Source: Leguminivora glycinivorella (taxonomy: Eukaryota > Arthropoda > Insecta > Lepidoptera > Tortricidae). Taken from it: DNA of 64,000 nucleotides. The notes under the pieces were generated by a model. That model made no database searches. It had not been told where the DNA came from and saw only the letters and a program-made list of their open reading frames with translations. Shown one piece after another: positions 54,400 to 64,000 of this stretch; the stretch's first letter is position 1; each line of letters opens with the position of its first letter. The stretch covers positions 2,993,501 to 3,057,500 of the forward strand of contig NC_062988.1 of NCBI RefSeq assembly GCF_023078275.1. The letters run 5' to 3'. The position numbers and the translations under genes were made by a program.

Positions 54400-57300
54400 A
54401 TAAGTCTAATAAGTGAGTAACGATATTGACAGCCTCACACTTCTAAAGTCACACTTATTTACTTTATTTACTTACAGTATACAATGTACCTTAACAGCTA
54501 AGGCCACGGCGGCACAAATTGTTATCGATAATACTTATACATCCAGTACACAAGTATATTTTACAAAATTGTCTTAATTAATAGTTAACTTAGATAACTT
54601 ATCTTCCTTTAAAGTCACACTTCTATGAAATAATAACCCAAAGTAATAACGTTTACTCAATTTTTGCAGAATCGTTGCAAACTTATCTAACTTGGTCTAA
54701 CCCTATTTGCTTATATAGAAACCAAATTAATTTAAAAGTCGTGTCTTATAAATATTCAAATTCATAATTGTGTTCTCCTAGTTTTAATTCCTCTATTAAC
54801 TAAGACACTATTTCAAAATGTATCTTAATGGAAATCATAATTATATCCAAACGATCTAGCTGCAAGAAGCAAACCTGATACTTTAATTTGGAAGGCGTGG
54901 GCCATAAAAAGTTGTAACAGTAGCGTTATGCCGAGTAAGGATAGTCTTACCGATGTGGGACATGTGGTCAGTGTCAGGGTCAAAGATATTAGGTTCCTCA
55001 CGGATGTGATACCTGGTACTTGGTGATGTTATTTTGAAGATAAGATTATGAACTAAGAGAATTTATGATCTTGCCATTGCCATAGCTGATCGTTCGGTTG
55101 TACAGAATTGATAGCATTGCATGTAGAGAGGTAATATACATATCAATTTTTGATTGGTTGAATACATTCTACTTTTAAAAAATCGCACTTTTGTAAGTGG
55201 GATAGGGACGGCCTATATTTTATCGTCTTCTTCTGCTAAATGAAGTGTGATATTTTTGAAAAAAAAAATGTATTTCTACTCAGTTATAGCTTTTTCAATC
55301 CTAGTAGAAAAAAAATGTCCCATACGATTTTTTCTTATTTTGTTACTTTTCCATACATGTTTATGTAACTTTGAGGAGCAACAAAAATGTGATGAAATAC
55401 TGAGACACTTTTTGTCTCCCAGTGCGACGAAAGTACTCTGATTTTGGTACAATTGACCTAAATACCTAAAACAATCAAAATTTTTTTATTGGCAAAAAAA
55501 AAAAGAAATGCTACCTAGATAAAAAAAATAGGTTGATCCAACTGAAATTGTTGGAGTGCCCCAAGGTTCCGTGTTTAGACTAATACTTTTTTAATGAAAC
55601 ATTTATTCATAACATGAAAATAATCATCATCATCAGAAATGTAATAGCTGTTGTCGATGACGCAATCTCCAATTACTTCTTTCTTTGAATTTTCATTGGC
55701 AGCTTGGTACGACAGTTTAATATGAAAATGATAGTACCTACTAACTATTTTTTAATTTAAAACCATATGTTCAATTCAAAGTTACATTTTAAGATAAGAA
55801 AAAGTAACCCTTCTCAAAACTGTGTCGTAAAGAGTCAGTGCTAGTAACTCAATACTGAAAATATCTCACAAAACGTCAATTTACATTAACGGCCGTGTGA
55901 AATGACTGAATCATAATTAACGAAAATAAACCTTAACGTGTAACTGAAAAGTTTAATTTCAACTGAGACAGTTGTGTCGAAAATTAAGCTATCAGGTTCG
56001 TGTAACTCGATAGTTGTGGTTTGACTTTTTATTTTAAAAACGTCAGCGCATATGTCTTTTATTTTAAGATGCTGATATTGGAAAGGTTATTTTTGTTCGC
56101 CGTATGTATCACAATGTATGCAACTATCTACAGTAACATACTGAGGATTTGGATTCAAGTGTGGCGTGGGCATTGGGCTAGCAACCTGTCACAGCAATAT
56201 AACAATTTCGGCTGCTTTTAATCCGTTATTTGCTAAGAGTGGCACTGAAACTTTAGCAAACTCCCGAAAAGTTTGTACATATGGGAAACGTAGTGGATCT
56301 TGTTCAGCATCATGGACTCTATCAGCCTACCAATTTTTATCAAAATTGGAGACGTGATCCAAATGTACAAACTTTTCGGGAATTGCTCGGATACAGAAGT
56401 AAATTTATACATGTGTGGTATGTGAATAAATATTAAAAGAACATAAAACCCCAAGTCATTGGGATGATATCTGAACACATTCAGCAGAAAAACAAATAAA
56501 ACAGTGATATGGGTTTACCACAAACGGCCAAACAGAAAAAGGGATATGTCTCCTCGTAAAAAAATTGCTATTCGAATTCCTAAATAAAAATCCCTGAATC
56601 ACTGTTTTATAAACACCAGTTTCCTGAATTAGAAATAGTTTGCACTATGACGAATAGGAAAAAATTGAAGTGAAGAGGAAAAACAAATTCTCAAAATTTT
56701 AATCGCAATCATTGCATTGCGTTATGACGCAGCTTGACGTTGAATGACGAACGCAGAATGACGTTGACGAATGCAAGAGATAAGAATCTTGAGGTTGGTC
56801 ACGAAGTAATTCTCACAAAAAGGGTTTGTAGGTTTTTGTATTTGTCATTTCGTAACAGAAGTGTTTAAATTAACAATATCATAATTATTGATCAAAAACC
56901 ACTAAACAAAACAATCTAGAACGAAATCAAAATAAAGAAAAAAGAACACTAGGGCTTTACCAAAACTAATACACCTAACACAATTAGCACCAACTTCAAT
57001 ATTGATAGTTTCAAGAGAACATGAAATCAAATACTCAGATCATCACGTTATTTTCGAAAATCTGTAGAATTTGTGCAGATTTTTTAAATGATTTCAAATT
57101 AAAGATTTCCTAGTAACACATCTAAATTTTGACAAATTGACACTTTTTTGCGGTAACCCAGTCGTAAAGCAGTCGGTACTGGTGATTCCTACTGAGTCAC
57201 AGATGACTCAGGCCGCGCACGAGACGAAACCGCTAAATATTTGATAATAACGCATTCTTTGATTCCATCTTGTTTGTAATTGAATTATGACATATCATTA

Positions 57301-58200
57301 CTAATTGGAATTCAATTGTTTCAAGGACAGTTGCTGAGACTGTAATTAGGCAGGTTATGACGATAAATGGAACTGTACCTACCTATAATTCTAATTAAGG
57401 ATGCTAAAAAAAAACATTGTCTGACTGTTTCCAGTATTAATCTTATTTGAGGCACATAATTATGTTTTAGCGCTTAATTTCCTTTAAGGCAACTTTTTGC
57501 AATAAATACAAAAATATGGGTTTTGTTGTTCACTTGTAATTATTTTTTTTATGTTGGAAATTGTATCTGCTTTGCGTCATATCGGTTTTCCATGTGAAAC
57601 TGTTTGTGGTTTTTCCTTTATCTAAGACTTTATAATTGAAACTAATTTCCTATAGGGTTCCGTAGTCAACTTAATCGCTCCTAAAGTAAAAAAAATGAGC
57701 CCTCTACCTTTTGAACCATTAAAAACCATGATCACAAAAGTTTTTATAAACTTTCGGGTGTTTTGAACTTTAGGTTCAGTGGTAAACCCTACACTGAGCG
57801 TGGCCCGACACGCTCTTGGCCGGTTTTTTATTACACCTAAAATTTCAAATTCGCAACTTATATTTCCTGTAACTATTACAGTTCACCTTTCAACTAAACA
57901 AAATCAAGAGCGATCAGGCATCGTCTGGACGAGCTCGCTCCATCGTAGGCCACAAAGAGTAAGCCTATTTATAATAATAAAAAAAAAAACAATTCTAGAG
58001 GTTTCTTTATTATTCTAGAGGAATATTTAGCATTTTCCATTAATAATTTATAGTGAGTAATAAACACTGCTAATGAGAAGTGCGTTAAGCCGTCAGTTAT
58101 TGTGTCCGAGTAAAATATGGCGAGTATCGCGAACGAGGCAGACGCTACGGCTGGACAAAGAGGTTCGATGACTCTAAAATGGCGCATGCCCATTGTTTTT
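54400..58200. other. Presumed ANKS1 upstream intron, few features
   Basis: Only the LINE-tail piece at 56155-56262 and short hairpin-like matches around 56265/56375 (CCCGAAAAGTTTGTACAT and complement) stand out. No exon is supported. Confidence 0.5.
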
Positions 58201-58201
58201 A

Positions 58202-58502
58202 ATAAAATAGTACATTACGATACAAGTGCGTAACAAAGGAAGCCCGAAACGAGTGGCGATAAATTAAAACACGACCGAAGGGAGTGTTTTAAATCGACAC
58301 GAGTTACGAATTTCCTTTTCGCATGTGTATCGTAAGACGTTTTTCAGTACAGATGATCCTCCGAAGTTTTGACCTGGCATATAATGAACCACTTCTCGCA
58401 CTAGTGTCGATTTAAAACACTCCCTTCGGTCGTGTTTTAATTTATCGCCACTCGTTTCGAACTTCCTTTTTTACGCACTTGTATCGTAATGTACTATTTT
58501 AT
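58202..58502. mobile_element. ~300-bp foldback element, ~100-bp arms
   Basis: It starts ATAAAATAGTACATTACGAT and ends with the complement. Arms 58202-58301 and 58404-58502 are inverted with a one-base gap. The central ~100 bp contains CAGTACAGATG. A related copy begins the window (1-205). Confidence 0.85.
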
Positions 58503-59830
58503 ATTACAGACATGATTTGTTTATATTCCCTATACTATGTGCTTTGCATGTGACTTTGTAATGTAGTCAAGGTTAGACAATTAAAGTCGAATAAATAAAT
58601 TCCTGCACACTGTGAACTAATATGCTATGGATGTAGATACAAAATCTTTAAGTCACATATTTTACGGTACAGTGTAATAGTTCATCACGGCAATGATTCC
58701 GGACCTTTTATCAATGAATTCATTCATAATTTCTCCATGAACTTTTGCAGCTGATAGTTAATGGAATCAAAATCTTCTATTTTGATGTCGCATATTTTAA
58801 TAAAACGGTATCAATTTATTTCCGTATTATAATATTATTATATAATGAATAGTATGTATCGTTAAGTACACACCTTAATTAAGTGTATCTTAGCATAATG
58901 AAATATAAGAATACATTTTGAAACAAAAGATAGCATTTTTATCGTTTAACAGATAACAGACAACAGAAGCCTGCTGCTCTTTAAATCTTCAGTTTTTATG
59001 CTGTTTTAATTGATTACATACAATATAAACATAATTGATAAACGACATCATTTGATTCACAGAACCATTATTATTATATTAGCAATAACAAGTTTTACAA
59101 TCGGTTAACAACAATATTAACAAGTAGGTCATTTAAACGACCATAACTGTTATCGTTCCATTAATGTCTAGAAACAGATACTATACACGACAAGACACTA
59201 CAATATAAGTGACAAAGTGACCCGTGGCAGTCTTTAACGAAGTTGATGGCTTGATATAGCGTGATAAAGGTTTTAACATTACGATTTTGACGACCGGTCT
59301 GATATCATGGAGATGGGCGAATGTGTGTTATGAATGTTTAAGGTTTTGTGAGTCGATGGATGACGGGTTGTCTAGTATTTTTGTTTAATTTTTGTTTTGT
59401 TATAAAATTTGTATTTTGTGTACAGCGAAAATGTATATACATTCTATTTCTCGGTGTATTGGCTTGTCTGTAATGCCGTGTAAATTTATTGTTATTAATA
59501 AATAAATAAATAAATCATAGTGGACACGGATATTTATTTCGTTTCTAAGACATTGTTGTTTTCTATGTATAGGCACACCTCGGACACTGGCGATCAAATA
59601 TTATGAAAGAGGCGCATTCCTAAAACACAGTCTAAGTTCGTGTAGGTGAACGCGTCCTATGCTTGTATGAGTGAAAAATGACAGGGCAACAGGTATGTTT
59701 GCGTTTTTGACAGGCGGTAACTGTGATGTAACCGAGAGGGGGTGGGTGGCACTTTCAGCGGGAAGCGGGAGTGGCCATACTGTACGATAGTACTCTTTAT
59801 TATACTGTGGTATAGGCACATACAAACATA

Positions 59831-60114
59831 CGAGGGCTGTTCCTAAAGTTTTTAGCTGCTCCGGTTGTAGTAGTAGTAAACTATTTATTGTACAATTAAT
59901 AACAAAAACACAGTAATTACAGTAAAGAACAGTACAAAGGCGAACTTATCCCTTTGAGGGATTTCTTCTTCTTAACCATTGAGTTTATGAGAGGGTAAAA
60001 AGAGATGAAGGTGACAAATGCAGCAACGTGTACAACAAGGTACCAGAAAGACAAATAATTAAATAAATAAACAGCCTGAGCAGCTAACAACAACCACTTT
60101 CGGAGCAACCCTCG
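59831..60114. mobile_element. Mariner-like non-autonomous element with nested LINE fragment
   Basis: TA dinucleotides flank inverted ends CGAGGGCTGTTCCTAAAGT (left) and CGAGGGTTGCTCCGAAAGT (read from the right). Both continue to a shared TTAGCTGCTC. TA target and CGAGGG-type ends fit mariner/Tc1 relatives. The inner part contains GCGAACTTATCCCTTTGAGG, which resembles a LINE 3' UTR. Confidence 0.7.
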
Positions 60115-60204
60115 TATAAACAACGTTGTCTAGTGATCATATTTAGTACAAGTTTTCCTAGGGCTATATTCAATAACTTCTGTCGCTATTATACCGTATA
60201 CTAA

Positions 60205-61707
60205 CAATTTAACCCATAGACATAGACATAGACATAGACATTTTATTAATAATATTATAAATATTACACGTTCATCAATAAAATTATTTAACAGCAATTA
60301 AATTAAGATTATTACAATTTCAGTCTAGTTATAATTTCGAATATTTAATTGAAAGATGCATTCATTGATTATATTACATATGATATGTCATTTAGATTTG
60401 TTAATTTGATTTTATACATAATTATTATTTTATTCTAATATAAGTTATTTGGTAGGTCAAAGAAATCTTTTATGTCATAGAAGGAGTATTCTAAGAGCCA
60501 CCTTCTTAACTTTTTTAAAAATTGGTGGGTACTGCCTGCATTTTTTATTTCTGCTGGTAGTTTGTTGAAGACTCTAGGTCCTATGTGAGACATGATTTTA
60601 GACGACTTAGTCAGTTTGGTAGTATGAGTTTGGAGTTGATTTTTCGAGCCCTGTCTGGTGCGAGTGATTTTTTTGAACGGGTGAGAGTCCAAATTTTCAT
60701 TGACGTGCTTTGCCACGTCGTAAATGTACTGAGAAGGCAGTGTGAGAATATTGTTCTTTTTGAATAGGTTTTGAGCCGGAGTACGAGGTGGAACGGAAGA
60801 TATAATGCGGACAGCTCGCTTTTGCAGAATGAAGACGCGTCGCCATTCGGCTGCCGTAGCCCATAATTCTAAACCGTAACACATAACTGAGTGGAAAAGT
60901 GAGTAGTAACACGAACGGAGTTCTTTGGAGGGTAGGACTCGGGATAGTCGACCCAAGGCATAGCATGCACCAGATAGTTTACCACATAAATTATCTATGT
61001 GAGCGTCCCATTTGAGACCGAAATCCAGTGTGATGCCTAAAAATTTGCTGTGTTGTACCTGTGGTAGTGTAGTGCCATTAATGACAATGTTAAGCGGATC
61101 GGGAGGTCTCCCACCAAGGTTAATGTGGAGGATTTGTGTTTTGGTTAAGTTTAACACTAAACCGTTTACGCGGAACCAGCCGAGCAGTCTATCCATGTCC
61201 GACCTGAGGAAGGCTTCCAGCTGCTGCACTGTGTTAGCCGTGATAATGTTGCATGCATCGTCCGCGAAAATATACATGTCTCCGCAGACGGCGTTAGGGA
61301 GGTCATTAACCTGAATTAGGAAACACAAATTAGCAAGTGAAGATCCCTGCGGAACGCCTATTTCAACGCCACCATAATCAGATTTAACCTGGCCATTGTT
61401 AAGAACTACAGCTTGTCGGCGGCTAGATAAATAGTCTAGCATTAATTTGAGCGCTGGACCTCGTATCCCTAAATGCTCAATTTTTTGTGCCAGAACCTCA
61501 TGATTACAGAGGTCAAAGGCACGTGTCATATCGCACAATAATATGGCAACTTGGCTCGCACCCTCTTTGGCCGCCATAATTTTGTGTAGGATATCGCGCA
61601 CAGCTGTTATGCAGGACCTGCGCTTCCTGTATGCATATTGTTTGTTACTCAATAAAGAAAAGTTCTCCAAGAACCTTGAAATGCGATTAGATAAACCGTT
61701 TTCCACA
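60205..61707 (-). mobile_element. 5'-truncated Jockey/CR1-group LINE with hexanucleotide tail
   Basis: The minus-strand element carries an open RT ORF. Its 3' end is a short array of TGTCTA units (plus-strand 60215-60240), the microsatellite-type tail seen in several insect LINE families. A 9-bp match gtatactaa occurs at 60196-60204 and 61708-61716 and is a plausible target duplication. The assignment to a named clade (Daphne- or CR1-like) is tentative. Confidence 0.8.
60435..61706 (-). CDS. LINE reverse transcriptase fragment (Jockey/CR1 group)
   Basis: 423 residues are open from a GTG at the 5' truncation point, so no true start is present. RT landmarks are VAILLCDMTRAFDLCNHEVL (catalytic Asp near residue 59), GVPQGSSL at 117-124, and IFADDA with the catalytic Asp pair at about 149-150. 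FLGITLDFGLKWDAHI marks the thumb. The C-terminal part, with LWATAAEWRRVFILQKRAVR and NKLPAEIKNAG, is typical of insect Jockey/CR1 relatives. The endonuclease and the first RT motifs are missing. The frame is undamaged, so the copy is young. Confidence 0.88.
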   Translation of the reverse strand: MENGLSNRISRFLENFSLLSNKQYAYRKRRSCITAVRDILHKIMAAKEGASQVAILLCDMTRAFDLCNHEVLAQKIEHLGIRGPALKLMLDYLSSRRQAVVLNNGQVKSDYGGVEIGVPQGSSLANLCFLIQVNDLPNAVCGDMYIFADDACNIITANTVQQLEAFLRSDMDRLLGWFRVNGLVLNLTKTQILHINLGGRPPDPLNIVINGTTLPQVQHSKFLGITLDFGLKWDAHIDNLCGKLSGACYALGRLSRVLPSKELRSCYYSLFHSVMCYGLELWATAAEWRRVFILQKRAVRIISSVPPRTPAQNLFKKNNILTLPSQYIYDVAKHVNENLDSHPFKKITRTRQGSKNQLQTHTTKLTKSSKIMSHIGPRVFNKLPAEIKNAGSTHQFLKKLRRWLLEYSFYDIKDFFDLPNNLY

Positions 61708-62581
61708 GTATACTAAGCTCTTTATATTATGAATATCGTGACGTCGGTGTTTATGGAAACGATGGCAAGCCGTTGCATTGACCCCACCGGGCACCTGCTG
61801 ACCTTGCACTAGCATCTTGCGCCGGCGTCGCTCGCTTTGTAACTGCAGCTATCCAAATATATGTAGATCTATCGTAACAAAAATATCACTTCAGCAAAAT
61901 GAGCTACTGTGTGTCCAAAATTTTAATATCGGTTAATGAGCTTTGACTACCCAAAAGATAATTAACAATATACACGGAGAAAAAAGTCTCGTCCATGATA
62001 CCTGAATAGTGTAATCTGAACGAGAAAATCTAGTAAATTCTGGGACAATTGTTCACATAGTATAAATAACTAAACTAGTCTGTTTAAATGCGTTGAGCTT
62101 AGTGAACTAGTTATCTTGTAATTGCTACACATTAAAATAGCGTGTATTACTAGAATATTTAGTAATCATAACACGTGGACCGTACAAATAAATAATATTT
62201 TCTTGCAGAGCTTAATAAATGAAATGTGACCTTGACAATATATTCTTGTAAAGGTAATATATACATTACGTATCATAAAATAAAAATATTGTAAGGGTCA
62301 CACAGTCAAATTGTGTGTATTACTAGATTATTCAGTATTTATAACAAATGGAGTGTCTAAATAAACAAAATAATGTAAACTCCACAAGAAATTCTTGTAA
62401 AGGTTATAAAACTTTAGTTAGGCCAATAATAGGTATCGTTAAGAATACAAGTCATCTGATATATATTACATTCTCTTCATTTATGTAAACTTCATTAAAT
62501 GGTTGATAGAACAAGAAAGTTAGTTACAGCAACTGCATTTATGGTACTCTCTAATAAATATACAATTGCGTTAACGTGTTA

Positions 62582-63010
62582 TATTTTTATCGGTACCTAT
62601 GAATTTGTCTGTGCACTGTATAGACAACTAACATTTCTTGTAAATGTAAAAAAAGGTTTGTTGTCTATACAAGGTGGTTCAGTAGGATTAAAGGCCGAGC
62701 CACGCCAGATACGTGTACGTAGACGTGTGCGTGGCGTGCGCGCTGTAAAGTACGAATCTTCAAAAGAGATGATACACCGCTAGACACACACGGGAAACAC
62801 GTCACACAAGCGGTGTAATCTCTAATGAGGATTCGTCATTTACACCGCGTACGCTACGCGCACGTCTACGTACACGTATCTGGCGTGGCTCAGCCTTTAA
62901 TCCTACTGTACCACCTTGTATAGACAACAAACCTTTTCTTACATTTACAAGAAATGTTAGTTGTCTATACAGTGCACAGACAAATTCATAGGTACCTACC
63001 GATAAAAATG
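62582..63010. mobile_element. 429-bp foldback element
   Basis: It is an almost full-length inverted repeat. It starts ATTTTTATCGGTACCTATGA and ends with the complement (GGTACCTACCGATAAAAAT). The arms of about 200 bp include a GC-rich block around GCGTGGC and an inner ACACCGC/GCGGTGT pair. The loop is near 62783-62810. No coding content. Confidence 0.85.
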
Positions 63011-64000
63011 CAGGTTGCTAGGACCAGTTCCAAGAGACAGAAGCCTAGAGTTGAAACTGGGATCCGAAACCTGGGTCACCCAGCATATGGAATGGATGAT
63101 ATGAGCGGTGAAAATTGGTGAATCTGAAAGTAAATAAAATAATTATATAATTTGTTAAAAAATATATTTCAACGATCCTTAGTGCAAGACTTTGTTCATA
63201 TATTCGTCAGTGTTAATAGAACCGTCCTTCATTTCGTCCAAAATTTATATTTTGCAGAATTTTTCCACTTTTGTTCCACAGTATGGCATGGGTCACAGGA
63301 AACTTGCAACCATTGTAAATCATCTGAAAAAGACATTAAAATTTCTATGAATAAATTTTACATTAAGTAATATTCTACGTCCACTTCAGATATATATAAA
63401 GACTGTCCACGATAAAAAGTGGTCATATATAACATGGTAAATCTTGAGAATAATGAGAATTTATAAGCAGCATGTTTGTCAAATAATTTGTAGATATTAA
63501 ACTACATTATAAAAATACAAACAAATTATAAACTTTAGGTGGCCTATGAATTTTAGCAGTATGTATCTCATGATAACAATATTTTTTTGTACAGTGTCTT
63601 CTTGCAGTCTTTAAGTACAACAGTTTTAATGACAAAAATATTTTTTTAATGTTTAATTATAATAGCCAAAATATACCCTATTACATACTGCTTTTAAGAT
63701 AGTAATAATTTTTCTGATTGTAATCAGATTAAGAAAGTACTGAGATTTTCTAACTTTGCTGAATTCGAATTTTTGACACTTTTTGGCTCTCCATACAAAA
63801 ACAACTGTCAGTGCTTGGAGTAGAAAGTCTTCCTGACTACCAAAAGTCGAAATGAGTTTCAAAAAGTATTTTTTTGTCTGCTAAGATGTCATTCTAATGT
63901 GTGTAAAACAGCTTATAAAAATATAAGTATTTATAAAATTGTGCCAGGAAGCGTGTGAAGTTTGTTAAAAAACACTGTACAAGAAATGAAATGCTTGATG
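63011..64000. other. Right edge of window, no feature seen
   Basis: AT-rich, no exon with splice sites and domain character. The ANKS1 ankyrin exons are expected further right. Confidence 0.45.

Noticed and set aside
57969..58193. Minus-strand frame as a possible upstream ANKS1 exon
   Set aside because: No ankyrin consensus, no acceptor or donor at plausible positions, and no agreement with family length or phase.
62499..62783. 94-codon plus-strand frame
   Set aside because: It mostly reads through the left arm of the 429-bp foldback element, so it is not independent coding sequence.

Overview
This is eukaryotic, AT-rich nuclear DNA from an insect, most probably a moth or butterfly. The interspersed repeats suggest this: RTE and Jockey/CR1-group LINEs, short tRNA-headed SINEs and very many small foldback/TIR elements of lepidopteran type. 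Species cannot be named from the sequence alone. No rRNA gene, CRISPR array or bacterial-style operon is seen.

The main host gene runs on the minus strand from beyond 47418 down to 14551. Seven exons can be joined through canonical GT..AG introns. They encode the C-terminal 595 complete residues of an ANKS1-type adaptor: a Ser/Thr-rich linker, SAM domain 1 split over two exons, SAM domain 2, a proline-rich stretch, a PTB/PID domain over four exons, and a tail ending in a TAA stop. All six introns between these exons are phase 0. The ankyrin-repeat exons expected for this family were not found between 47419 and 64000, so they probably lie beyond the right edge. A second, small gene candidate (86 residues, two exons, plus strand, 20422-20787, with polyadenylation signals) sits inside the 12.7-kb ANKS1 intron just downstream of a LINE insertion. 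It is too fragmented by its 105-bp intron to appear as a long ORF.

Layout: 1-14550 is the 3' flank of ANKS1 (repeats, relic LINE pieces, AT-rich DNA that may include a long 3' UTR). 14551-17795 holds the PTB exons. 17796-30524 is an intron with a 5'-truncated RTE LINE bounded by a 13-bp target duplication, the nested small gene, two foldback elements built of 15-bp periodic arrays, a perfect 108-bp-arm hairpin and a tRNA-like SINE head. 30525-34522 carries the SAM exons, with a retrotransposon C-terminal ORF (CCHC plus restriction-like endonuclease signature) in the intron. 34523-47173 is an intron with a deleted Copia element that itself carries a 509-bp P-like element with a THAP exon, a 1.24-kb palindrome, and a partial copy of an ANKS1 exon. 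47174-47418 is the first visible exon. 47419-64000 is presumably upstream intron, with a Jockey/CR1-group LINE, a mariner-like element and several foldback elements.

The best candidates for something undescribed are the paired 15-bp-periodic foldback elements (23426-24035 and 24304-24920), the THAP-bearing P-like element nested in Copia (39456-39964), the small nested gene, and the large palindromes that would form double-stranded RNA if present in the ANKS1 pre-mRNA.
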